Source of the DNA: JAWWOL01 sp963797535
GTDB lineage: Bacteria; Actinomycetota; Actinomycetes; JAWWOL01
Assembly (NCBI GenBank): GCA_963797535.1
Contig: CAWCPQ010000001.1
Coordinates: 496,001 to 560,000 of the forward strand
Reading direction: 5' to 3'
Length of the DNA: 64,000 nucleotides
In this document: positions 26,404 to 33,939 of the stretch, one piece after another
Position numbering within the stretch: position 1 is the first letter of the stretch
How the letters are laid out: the number at the start of each line of letters is the position of its first letter
The notes under the pieces: generated by a model
Database searches by the model: none
What the model saw: the letters and a program-made list of their open reading frames with translations, nothing else
Told to the model about the DNA's origin: nothing
Translations under genes and position numbers: made by a program

Positions 26404-27485
26404 AGCCGGCGATCCTTCCAGGACAGCGTGCGGTTGCGGTGACCCCACCAGGAACGGGCAGTAAGTCCGCCGAAGGCGATGACCGAGAGCGGGTGCAGAA
26501 ATGCATCCGGCCAGACCCGGCCGCCCGTGCGCCTGGCGGAGACGACCCGGCCGGAAACACCTGCGGCGTAGGCGATGATGCCGACACGGCTGCCTCTGAG
26601 CGCGGCAACGGGTGGGAGGACGTAGAGGACGCCCAACGTTCCCACAACGAAGCCGGCCCCCGCGGGGCTGCCGAACGCCGACCACAAGGACTTCGCGTAG
26701 CCGTCGGCCAGCGTGCGAGGTCCGTCGTACATCCGGCAGGTCGCCACGGCCGTGCCATCGACCACCGTTCCTCGTCCACCGGATCGCTTGACAGCACGTA
26801 AGAGTGCGACGTCCTCGATGACCTCACCACGAACGGCCGCGTGGCCCCCCGCACGGTCGTACGCCGACCGACGTACGGCGATGAGCTGTCCGTTCGCGGC
26901 CGCGAGCAACGGGTGCGAGGAGGTTTCCGCTAACCGAAGCGGCAGGAAGGTCAGCCATGTCCATTGCAGAAGTGGCTGGACGAGTCGCTCCAACCACGAG
27001 ACCGCTTGCTGCTGAGGATAGGGAGACACCAGGTCGAGATCGGCCAGCGCGGCTACCGTCGCGGCGAGCCCGGAGGCACTGAGCACGACGTCCGCGTCGA
27101 GGAACACGAGGATCTCGCCGCTGGCAGCATCGCCGAGCTGCTGGCAGGCGTACGGCTTGCCCAGCCAGCCCTCCGGCGGTTCTCCCGCACCCGAGATGAC
27201 CCGCAATCTGCTGTCCTGCAAGGATTCCGTGAGTTCCCGGGTCCGGTCGGTCGAGCCATCGTCGAGCACCAGGACCTCGAGGTCGCTGACCCCGCGCTGG
27301 GCCAGAACCGCTGACAGGCAAGCAATGATGTGTTCTTCTTCGTTCCGTGCGGGCACCAGGACCGAGACCTTGTCCCGGGTTTCGGGCGGAGGGAAGGGCG
27401 GCCGGCGCAGCAGTCGTGTGTTCACCCAAGAGTGCAGGGACAGGGCTGAGACCGCGACAGCCACGAGGGCGATGGCACGCTTCAT
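26400..27485 (-). CDS. cruG: CruG-like family 2 glycosyltransferase
   Basis: This 361-residue GT-A enzyme has a leading hydrophobic helix, then VSVLVPARNEEEHI, LEVLVLDDGSTDRT, ILVFLDADVVLS (the DxD metal site) and IEDVALLRAVKRSGGR. Two or three C-terminal hydrophobic segments anchor it in the membrane. It overlaps cruF (ATGA) and crtD (GTGA). In myxoxanthophyll-type pathways CruG glycosylates the hydroxyl made by CruF, so I infer sugar transfer to the 1'- or 2'-hydroxyl of the carotenoid end. Confidence 0.82.
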   Translation of the reverse strand: MKRAIALVAVAVSALSLHSWVNTRLLRRPPFPPPETRDKVSVLVPARNEEEHIIACLSAVLAQRGVSDLEVLVLDDGSTDRTRELTESLQDSRLRVISGAGEPPEGWLGKPYACQQLGDAASGEILVFLDADVVLSASGLAATVAALADLDLVSPYPQQQAVSWLERLVQPLLQWTWLTFLPLRLAETSSHPLLAAANGQLIAVRRSAYDRAGGHAAVRGEVIEDVALLRAVKRSGGRGTVVDGTAVATCRMYDGPRTLADGYAKSLWSAFGSPAGAGFVVGTLGVLYVLPPVAALRGSRVGIIAYAAGVSGRVVSARRTGGRVWPDAFLHPLSVIAFGGLTARSWWGHRNRTLSWKDRRL

Positions 27486-28246
27486 CGCAGCCGCAATGCC
27501 AGGGGCAGCGCGACGAGGCCCATACCGATGCCGCCGACGAGCGCCACGCCGGGCCGGCCGAAGAAGACCAGGTTGGCCAGCACGCTGGACGCGTACGTCC
27601 AGAGGTAGAGCGCCAGCGGCTGCTCGTCGGAACCCCGGATCGGGATGATCCGGTCGAGCGCCGCCATCAGAGCGATCGACACGAGCAACCAGCCAAGGTA
27701 GTTCGTGAGCGGGATCCCATGAATACCAGGCAATCCCGGTGAGGGATGGCTCCATCGCCAATGCCCGGCCGCCACCATCTGCGGGTCGAGGAACAGGTCC
27801 CAGCTGGCCAGCGCCCATCCGCCGACGACGGCACGGGCACGGCGTGAGGTGACCAGCCGACGCGCGGCCGCCAGTGCCGGCCACGACATCATGGTCCACG
27901 CCAGCGGGATGACGAGGGGGACGCCGTGCAGACGCGGCCCCAGGCTGCCGTCGTAGACGTAGTGTCCGAATGGGCGTCCGGTGTTCGTGCCCACGGCCTC
28001 GACGAGGAAGCCGACGCCGAGGGTGACGATGAGAAAGCCCACTGCGACCGGCGTACCCCGGCTGGACACCAGCTGTGCGAGCGTCGCCATGGCGAACACG
28101 ATCACGGTGAGCACGGTCAGCTCGTCGCGCAGATGACCGTGCACGAGCGGGTAGCAGATCTGGAGCAGCACCGTCAGGATCGCAAGCCACCACGCCGCGG
28201 GGCCGTCCGGCCGCGGCAGGGGCGCGAGGCGGTAGGTGGTGGGCAC
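27482..28246 (-). CDS. cruF: CruF-type carotenoid 1',2'-hydratase
   Basis: This 254-residue polytopic protein of the DUF422/carotenoid biosynthesis family has about seven helices. Family landmarks are VGFLVEAVGTNTGRPFGHY, then AWTMMSWPALAAARRL, WDLFLDPQMVAAGHWRW and GIPLTNYLGWLLVS. Members add water across the 1',2' double bond of acyclic carotenoid ends. GTG 28246 lies 9 bp after the stop of the CrtO-like gene and its stop overlaps the glycosyltransferase ATG, so all are one transcript. Confidence 0.85.
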   Translation of the reverse strand: MPTTYRLAPLPRPDGPAAWWLAILTVLLQICYPLVHGHLRDELTVLTVIVFAMATLAQLVSSRGTPVAVGFLIVTLGVGFLVEAVGTNTGRPFGHYVYDGSLGPRLHGVPLVIPLAWTMMSWPALAAARRLVTSRRARAVVGGWALASWDLFLDPQMVAAGHWRWSHPSPGLPGIHGIPLTNYLGWLLVSIALMAALDRIIPIRGSDEQPLALYLWTYASSVLANLVFFGRPGVALVGGIGMGLVALPLALRLR

Positions 28247-28255
28247 CTGCTGAGC

Positions 28256-29848
28256 CTACGGGTGCCGTGTTACGCCGGCTCGTCGGGCCAGCCGGGAACG
28301 CCGTGATCCGGCCTTGTCCGCGAGGATGACCCGCGCCGCCGAACGTCCGCTAGCGCCGAAGACACCACCGCCCGGATGGGTGGATGCCCCGGTCAGGTAG
28401 AGGCCGTTGCGCGGGCCGCGGTAGCCGGACCACTCCGGCAACGGTCGCAGCGAGAACATGGCGTCCAGGCCCATCTCGACGTGCATCACGTTGGCGCGCA
28501 GCAGGCCCAGCTCGCGTTCCAGGTCGAGTGGCGTCTGCACGAAGCGATGCTCGATCGTCTCGGTGAACCCCGGTGCCACTGCCTCCACCGCAGCGACGAT
28601 CTTGTCGGCTTCACGTTCGCCGATGTCATCCCAGCGCTCCCCATTGCTCAGCTCGTACGGGTGCCACTGTGCCCAGAGGCTGATGTTGTGCTTCCCCTCT
28701 GGAGCGATGGTCGGATCGACGGCGCTGAAGGACATCGCGAGCACAGCAGGGTCGCGAGGTGGCAGTCCCGCTGAGAAGTCCCCGTACGCCGAGCGCAGCT
28801 GGTTGCGATCCCGCGCCAACAGCTGCAGGCCCTGATGGGCGCCGCCTCCATCGTCCGCTGATGGATAGTTCGGTAGCCGGCTGGTTCCGAGCCGGACGAT
28901 CATGCCGATGCCGTTGCCGACGCGAACCCGAGCGAGCGCGTTCCGGAGCAGTTCCTCGTCCTCGAGCAGCCTCAGCGTGGTGAGGACATGACAGCCGGCA
29001 AGGACTCGTTCGGCGCGGATCTCGTCGCCGCCCGCCGTGCGCACCCCCCGGACTTCGCCACCGACCGAGCGAATGGCTGTGGCTGCATCACCCAGGCGCA
29101 GAGTTCCCCCGTACGAACGGAATCGTGCAACCAGCGCGTCGGACAGCACACCGGAACCGCCGACCGGGCGCCCCGGCGGCAGGTGGTGCAGGACCATGTT
29201 CCAGCCCACCAGGTCGGCGGTCGCGACCTCGTGGGTCGGGGGACCGGACTGGGCGCCCAGCCAGGACAGCGCAGTCTTGAGTCGCTCATCGGTGAAGGTG
29301 GCGTCCAGGAGCGCATCGGCCGGCTGCAGGAACTGCCGGGCGAGCTCGGGACCCTTGAGACCGGTTGACCGGCCGACATTCCACAGCCGCTGGCCCAGGT
29401 GACGCATCGTCGGCGGATGCTGAAAAGCCTCGAAGATCTTGACGTTGCGGGCACCCCAGTCGATGGCAAACTTCTCGTAGGCGTCGGCGTCGTGATCGCC
29501 ACAGGTGTCGGCGATGCTGTTGCAGGTCCTGGCCAAATCGGTGCTGAACGTGATGGCTTGCTGACCGTGCTCTCCGTTGTAAGGCGCGAAGGCCCACGGG
29601 TCGCAGTCCAGGTAACGCAGGCCACACTCGTCGAGCCGCAGCTCCTCGATGATGCCCGTGTGCCGGACCATGATGTGGGCGCTCGACCCGCGGTCGACCT
29701 TGTAGCCGGGGAAGCGCTCGACGGTGGAGACGGCTCCACCGGCGATGGTGTCCCGCTCGACCACCTCGACGTCGAGGCCTTCGCGGGCGAGGTAGCACGC
29801 GGCTACCAGCGCGTTGTGCCCGGCTCCCACAATGACGACGTCGCGCAT
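28256..29848 (-). CDS. crtO: CrtO-type carotenoid ketolase/oxidoreductase
   Basis: This 530-residue FAD protein has VVIVGAGHNALVAACYLARE, the CrtO-like GYKVDRGSSAHIMVRH segment (instead of the DTGP of CrtI) and a C-terminal TGASTHPGGGVFGASGRSAA. These features match the CrtI-related CrtO family, which installs a 4-keto group on beta-ionone rings, as in Rhodococcus, Deinococcus and cyanobacteria. Other members of this large family have unknown substrates, so operon context matters. It starts at ATG 29848, 9 bp after the CrtA-like gene. Confidence 0.75.
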   Translation of the reverse strand: MRDVVIVGAGHNALVAACYLAREGLDVEVVERDTIAGGAVSTVERFPGYKVDRGSSAHIMVRHTGIIEELRLDECGLRYLDCDPWAFAPYNGEHGQQAITFSTDLARTCNSIADTCGDHDADAYEKFAIDWGARNVKIFEAFQHPPTMRHLGQRLWNVGRSTGLKGPELARQFLQPADALLDATFTDERLKTALSWLGAQSGPPTHEVATADLVGWNMVLHHLPPGRPVGGSGVLSDALVARFRSYGGTLRLGDAATAIRSVGGEVRGVRTAGGDEIRAERVLAGCHVLTTLRLLEDEELLRNALARVRVGNGIGMIVRLGTSRLPNYPSADDGGGAHQGLQLLARDRNQLRSAYGDFSAGLPPRDPAVLAMSFSAVDPTIAPEGKHNISLWAQWHPYELSNGERWDDIGEREADKIVAAVEAVAPGFTETIEHRFVQTPLDLERELGLLRANVMHVEMGLDAMFSLRPLPEWSGYRGPRNGLYLTGASTHPGGGVFGASGRSAARVILADKAGSRRSRLARRAGVTRHP

Positions 29849-29857
29849 CGGGGCAGC

Positions 29858-30553
29858 CTAGAGCGTCAGCTGTTGTCCGTGCAGGGTGCCCACCGACCGG
29901 ATGACGGCGTGCCGGGAGAACAGCTCTTCGCTGTACCACCCCACCTCGCCGGTCCGGGCGATCGCCTGGCTGTGCGCTGCGCCGTCGTACGCATAGGCCC
30001 GGAGCGCCTCGGCCGACTCCCAGACGCTGAAGGTGCCCTGGAATCCGACCGGCGCCTCTCCGATGCCGAAGGCGGTGACCAAGCCGGGGGACTCGCGCAG
30101 GCTGCGGGCCACTGGCGGGACAGCCCGCCAGAATGTGAGTGCCGTTCTTGGTGCTAGTCGTGCCCTGGTGACCGAGGCCACCGGGCCCTGCTGCCGGGTC
30201 GGGGCAGGCAATGTCCCGAAGGGCTCGCTCTTGGACCATTGCCCGTGCGAAGCCAGCGGGGACAAGTCGATGCGCCACTGCTCGTTGGCGATCTGGTCCC
30301 AGCGCCGCACGGCCGGCAGCTTGTCGGCGGCTGCGGCGTACTCCTCGTTCTCCCACACCGTCAGCAGGACCCAGTGCAACGGGTCGGGGTCGTTGACGTT
30401 GAAGTCATCGCCGCCAGTGCCGAGCTGCTTGGTGAACATGACGCCAGGGCTCCGGCGGGTGCCGCGGTTGCCACGGGCCATGTTGGCGAAGGCCTGCGGG
30501 ATCCGCCGAGCGCTGATGCCCCACACATGCACGGTGACGATGGGAGAAGCCAT
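29858..30553 (-). CDS. CrtA-like (spheroidene monooxygenase-related) protein
   Basis: This 231-residue soluble protein resembles CrtA-like proteins near actinobacterial carotenoid genes. Landmarks are VTVHVWGISARRIPQAFANM, LHWVLLTVWENEEYAAA, TFWRAVPPVARSL, FGIGEAPVGFQGTFSVW and AHSQAIARTGEVGWYSEELF. CrtA oxygenates acyclic carotenoid ends as a heme monooxygenase; a His in AHSQAI could be the ligand, but this is inference. It is the first gene of the late carotenoid operon and may act on the acyclic end, or only resemble CrtA in fold. Confidence 0.7.
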   Translation of the reverse strand: MASPIVTVHVWGISARRIPQAFANMARGNRGTRRSPGVMFTKQLGTGGDDFNVNDPDPLHWVLLTVWENEEYAAAADKLPAVRRWDQIANEQWRIDLSPLASHGQWSKSEPFGTLPAPTRQQGPVASVTRARLAPRTALTFWRAVPPVARSLRESPGLVTAFGIGEAPVGFQGTFSVWESAEALRAYAYDGAAHSQAIARTGEVGWYSEELFSRHAVIRSVGTLHGQQLTL

Positions 30554-30568
30554 GCCCCTGAGTCTGAC

Positions 30569-31442
30569 TCAGCCGCCGGTGACGAGTACAGCGTGGGCCT
30601 CGTGCGTGGTCAGGTTGAACACGCTGAGGACGGTGAGGGTGGGCTTCGGGTCGGGCAACGGGATGGGGTCGGGGTGGCGGGCCGTCGTCACGCTCGCAGC
30701 GGTCCACTGCACGCTCAAGGTGATGGTGTACGTGCCCGGCTTCGCGTACTGGTGTGTCAGCGGATAGTGGCCCGGATCGTCGATCGCGTTGGTTCCGTCG
30801 TACGGCAGGCCGATCACCCCGGTGACCTTGGCTGAGCCGTCGCCGAAGTCCCAGGTCGGCACCGGAACCAGTTGTACGTCTGCCGCCAGCGGTTCGGTGA
30901 TGTGCAAGTTCTTGGCGACGAGGTCGGTCGACATGATGATCGGCAGGTTCACCAGCGCCAGATTGGGTGGGGAGACAGTGACCGGTGCTGTACCGACGTC
31001 CTTCTTGGCGACGTCGAGCTGGAATTGTCGCTGGATATCGGTATTGAGGTCGGCGAGGGTGATGACTCTTTCGGGTCCGACGCAGATGAGACCGATTTCT
31101 CGGGGTACGACTGCGGTGCCTTGGTCACGTGCAAACACGCGGGTTCGAATCTGTCCCGGAGGGCAGCCCATAAGCGCTCCTGGGCACAAGTTGTCGTACC
31201 ACCTGACCGGCGGCTGTTGGTGGCAAATTTGTCGGACAGTTGGGTTCGTAAAAGTATTGCTGGGGGACGGTTGCTTGGCTACCGACAGGACCGGTGCCAG
31301 TGGTTGGCACCTTGTAGAACGAGGACGTCGAGTCCACGTACTGGTAGTCGAAACGAGATCCGTGATCGGTCGATGGCACCACGCTGTCCCTCAACAGATC
31401 GTGCACGGTTTGGCGATAAGCTGCGACTGCGTGTATCCGCAT
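30569..31442 (-). CDS. PKD-domain secreted protein, one apparent frameshift
   Basis: From ATG 31442 the frame reads a region with DYQYVDSTSSFYKV and YFYEPNCPTNLPP. A frame change near 31190 continues into CPGALMGCPPGQIRTRVF, REIGLICVGPE, a proline-rich stretch and a PKD module (VPTWDFGDGSAKVTG, HQYAKPGTYTITLSVQW). Cysteine-rich PKD proteins of this plan occur in many actinobacteria; their role is unknown. No signal peptide is visible at this start, so the N terminus may be damaged. It follows the DUF6318-like lipoprotein gene directly. Confidence 0.6.
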
Positions 31443-31470
31443 GGAGTCTGCCGAATAGCAGTACGAATTG

Positions 31471-32139
31471 CTAGGCCGAAGTCCGAAGAATTTCACGAGC
31501 ATCTCGGCGTTGAATCTGAGAGTCAGCAGCCACTTTCCGTTTGTTGCGATCGCACGCGCACCCTTGGCCGTGCAGGATCCTCGATCGAGATGCTGCGCAA
31601 TTTGCCCATGGTTGTCGAACGCTTTGCCGGCGGTGAGGTAGAAGTAGATGTCGAGCCGTGCACCGTCTTGGGATCGTTCCAGATTTTCACGGGACGTGTC
31701 AGTCGGTACCCGCCGCCCTCGTATCGGTCGCCTGGCCGCGAGTGCTTCTGGGACAGTCTTGTAGTCCCCGTCGCACACGTTGCATGTCGGCGCATAGAGC
31801 GTCTTCCACTTGGCCAGTTCGGCCTTGTTGTGCAGCGCCTTGGCCGCCGTCGAGTAGTAGGACCTGACGAAGCTCGTCGCTTCGGCCGCGAGGGCGGCGT
31901 TCTTGCTCGGAGACTTCGATCGGCGCCGGCTTGCTCGTGGTCGTGGTCGTGGTCGGAGCACTCGTCGTGGGCGCCGCTGTCGTCGGAGCCGGCGTGGTCG
32001 TGGTCGTGGGGGCAGCACTCGATGTCGACAGTGTCGGCAGGACTGTCGGCTTCTGGCTGTCGCTGCTGCAGCCCACCAGCAGAACAGCGCTCACCAGCCC
32101 CACCGTCACGGCCGCAGGGCCGCGCGAGGTGATCCGCAT
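31471..32139 (-). CDS. DUF6318-like Thr/Pro-rich lipoprotein, frameshifted
   Basis: ATG 32139 starts a lipoprotein signal peptide with LVGCSS. A Thr/Ala/Pro-rich spacer follows (about residues 35-80), a usual wall-spanning linker. After a frame change near 31910 comes a DUF6318-like domain: ATSFVRSYYSTAAKAL, LYAPTCNVCDGDY (CxxC) and GARLDIYFYLTAGKAF. Another pair of frame changes near 31650-31740 probably restores GGGYRLTRPVKIWNDP. The end is uncertain because of these breaks; a TAG in one frame is at 31471. Function unknown; it lies beside the PKD protein gene. Confidence 0.58.
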
Positions 32140-32226
32140 GGCGGGGATCTTAGACGAACCTCACGGTTTCAGTCGCTGCTCTGTCCACAGGATTCACCCG
32201 TTTGGCCTAACGAACCCGTGACAGCG

Positions 32227-32646
32227 TCAGCTGAGGGCGGCACGGATGCGCTGGCCGACGTCGGTGATCGGTACTTCCTCGCCGTACTTCACCCGCGGGC
32301 CGAGCCAGAATCGGAGCCCGTCCTTGAACTTGCGCGGGATTACGTGCAAGTGCAGGTGGGGCACCGACTGACTGACGATGTTGTTCATCATCATCAGGCT
32401 TCCGTCGCTGGCCATGGCCGACTCGACCGCTCGTTCCAGCCGCTGACCGACCAGCATGTACGGGCCGACGTCCTTGGCCGGCAGGTCGGCGAAGGTGGTG
32501 ACGTGCTCACGGGGGATCAGCAGGACGTGGCCGTGAAAGAGCGGCCGATGATCAAGAAAAGCCAGGCACAGGTCGTCCTCGTACACGATCTCCGCGGGAA
32601 CCTCGCCGCGGACGATGGCGCAAAAGGTGCAGCCCTGATCGGTCAG
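32227..32646 (-). CDS. HIT-family nucleotide-binding hydrolase, apparent CTG start
   Basis: The histidine triad VPHLHLHVIPR is near residue 110, with SLMMMNNIVSQSV before it. The family zinc-type N terminus CTFCAIVRGEVPAEIVYEDD is encoded upstream of the first GTG (32586), so that GTG cannot be the true start. No ATG, GTG or TTG occurs earlier in frame. The only plausible initiator is CTG 32646, overlapping the TGA of the upstream lipoprotein gene. HIT hydrolases act on nucleotide conjugates such as AMP-lysine or Ap4A. Length from CTG is 139 residues, normal for the family. Confidence 0.8.
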   Translation of the reverse strand: MTDQGCTFCAIVRGEVPAEIVYEDDLCLAFLDHRPLFHGHVLLIPREHVTTFADLPAKDVGPYMLVGQRLERAVESAMASDGSLMMMNNIVSQSVPHLHLHVIPRKFKDGLRFWLGPRVKYGEEVPITDVGQRIRAALS

Positions 32647-32837
32647 GGTGTGGCCGTCGCGGTCGGCAGCTGGTGCTCGGTCGGCAGGATGATGCCCGAC
32701 GGGGGCGGCGGTCCTGGGGTGATGCCGTTGGTCGTGTTCGAGTCCTGGGGCTCTGCACTGCAGCCGCTGATCACGGTGGCGAGCGAAGCTGCTGCGGCTA
32801 GCCCGGCGAGGGCGCGAGTGACTGACGTTCGGCGCAT
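32643..32837 (-). CDS. Small lipoprotein
   Basis: This 64-residue product of ATG 32837 has a signal peptide MRRTSVTRALAGLAAAASL with lipobox ISGC, followed by a short Pro/Thr-rich polar tail with no domain. A TACCGT seven bases upstream of the ATG suggests leaderless transcription. Its TGA overlaps the start of the HIT gene, so the HIT protein is likely translated by coupling. Divergent from the SOS operon. Confidence 0.55.
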   Translation of the reverse strand: MRRTSVTRALAGLAAAASLATVISGCSAEPQDSNTTNGITPGPPPPSGIILPTEHQLPTATATP

Positions 32838-32931
32838 GAGAGAACGGTAGCCGATCCGGCGAGGGCTGTTATCCACCGGGGCCAAACCCGCCGTTGACGA
32901 TTCTGTCCGACCCGAGGTTTACTGTGGTTGA

Positions 32932-32953
32932 TGTTCGAACAGTTGTTCGAACA
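32932..32953 (+). promoter_or_regulatory. LexA (SOS) box
   Basis: The core TCGAAC-AGTT-GTTCGA at 32935-32950 is an exact match to the actinobacterial and Gram-positive SOS box. The dyad extends to perfect 9-bp arms over 22 bp. A TTGACG at 32894-32899 and a TTTACT at 32918-32923 could be the promoter, with the box just downstream of the -10. This should make the DUF6504-HEPN-dnaE2 operon DNA-damage inducible. Confidence 0.88.
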
Positions 32954-32992
32954 TACCGGGTGAGTTGCTCGCGGCGGCTCACCAGGAGGCGG

Positions 32993-33247
32993 ATGTCGAT
33001 CATCGCACGACGCTGGACTCGACCCCTGGCGCCGTGCGAGCGCCTCGACTTCGCCGGGCGGGTTCGGCGTGGGGAAGCGCCGAGCCCGCCCGGCGCCCGC
33101 CATGTCCAAGCCGTCTTCCCCCGGCGCGACTGTCCTGCAGATGAGCCGAGGGAAGTGCCGCAGTGCGTATCTATGCCGAGACCGTTGACGTTCAGCGTCG
33201 AGATGCCACCCCGACCCAGTTCCTGTGGCGCGGGCGGCTCTACCTGA
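32993..33247 (+). CDS. Possible leader ORF of the SOS operon
   Basis: ATG 32993 follows an AGGAGG at 32984-32989, a strong ribosome binding site 40 bp after the LexA box, and opens an 84-codon frame. The frame runs through the hairpin at 33052-33095 and overlaps the start of the DUF6504 gene. The arginine- and proline-rich product resembles no family I recognise. It may be a translated leader peptide rather than a functional protein. Confidence 0.25.
   Translation: MSIIARRWTRPLAPCERLDFAGRVRRGEAPSPPGARHVQAVFPRRDCPADEPREVPQCVSMPRPLTFSVEMPPRPSSCGAGGST
33052..33095 (+). other. Strong hairpin in the SOS operon leader
   Basis: Two 18-base arms (33052-33069 and 33078-33095) pair with a single G-U and an 8-base loop (TGGGGAAG). 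The stem is almost all G and C. There is no T-run, so a simple intrinsic terminator is unlikely. Attenuation, mRNA stabilisation or control of translation of the DUF6504 gene are possible. Confidence 0.55.
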
Positions 33248-33450
33248 TCCGCGATGTCTACGCCCACTGGGTGGAGGCTGGCGGTTGGTGGCGCATCCCC
33301 GGTACGGCATCCGCCGGTGCGACTTCCGACGGCGAGCGCGAGTTCTGGCGGGTGGAGGCAGGCGCGGGACGGCACCTGGGCACTGGTGTCTTCGACCTGT
33401 GCTTCGACTGGGCTGCCGGCAGTTGGTTGCTCGCACGGGCACTGGACTAA
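33163..33450 (+). CDS. DUF6504-family protein of the mutagenesis cassette
   Basis: This 95-residue protein starts MRIYAETVDVQRRD and has the DUF6504 pattern FLWRGRLYLIRDVYAHW, EREFWRVEAG and GVFDLCFDWAAGSWLL. It is small, beta-rich and cytosolic. Members sit next to dnaE2 and dinB genes in Streptomyces and relatives, so an accessory role in translesion synthesis is inferred from context only. GTG 33163 is preceded by a GAGGGAAG. First well-supported gene after the LexA box. Confidence 0.78.
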   Translation: MRIYAETVDVQRRDATPTQFLWRGRLYLIRDVYAHWVEAGGWWRIPGTASAGATSDGEREFWRVEAGAGRHLGTGVFDLCFDWAAGSWLLARALD

Positions 33451-33459
33451 GGACGGGTC

Positions 33460-33915
33460 ATGCCAGCAATGGAGCTCACACATCACCGACGGGGCACTCG
33501 TCCCGGCCCGGCAGCCCTCGACCTGGTGGCGCTGTCCCGACGAGGCTTGCTCGAAGCCGACCTGCTCACCGAGCCGGGGGAGCGGTACGCGGCGGCGCAC
33601 CTTGCTGCTCTGCGGGCAGCCGCTGCCGTGCTTGCTGCTCGCGCTCAGCCAGCGACCACACGTCCCGGCCGATCGCGACGTCCGGCCAGCGCCTGGGTGC
33701 TGCTGACCGACGTTGCCCCCGAACTCACCGAGTGGTCGGCTTTCTTCGCCGCCGGTGCCGGCAAACGAGCCGCTGCCGAGGCGGGGTTGAGCCGCGCGGT
33801 GTCGGCCAGGGAAGCCGACGACCTGCGCCGTGATGCCGAGACCTTCCTTGCTGTCGTTGAGACCACCTTGGGCTTGAGCCACCAAAACGTCCTCAGCGCC
33901 ACCGGTTCCAACTAA
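33460..33915 (+). CDS. SAV_6107-family HEPN domain protein
   Basis: This 151-residue helical protein belongs to the SAV_6107 HEPN group found beside actinobacterial dnaE2/dinB genes. A stretch ERYAAAHLAALRAAAAVL contains R-x4-H, the HEPN ribonuclease-type motif. The C-terminal helix ends DDLRRDAETFLAVVETTLG. Whether it cleaves RNA is unproven; the motif is seen directly, the activity is inference. It lies 9 bp after DUF6504 and 24 bp before dnaE2 in the LexA-controlled unit. Confidence 0.78.
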   Translation: MPAMELTHHRRGTRPGPAALDLVALSRRGLLEADLLTEPGERYAAAHLAALRAAAAVLAARAQPATTRPGRSRRPASAWVLLTDVAPELTEWSAFFAAGAGKRAAAEAGLSRAVSAREADDLRRDAETFLAVVETTLGLSHQNVLSATGSN

Positions 33916-33939
33916 GTCCGGTGGGAGAGCCGCGTCACC

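Noticed and set aside
26400..28193. 597-residue glycosyltransferase starting at 28193
   Set aside because: The first 235 codons are a shadow frame of cruF; the real start is ATG 27485 overlapping the cruF stop.
33052..33095. Intrinsic terminator
   Set aside because: Strong stem but no T-run follows, and it lies inside the leader of an operon in the same direction.
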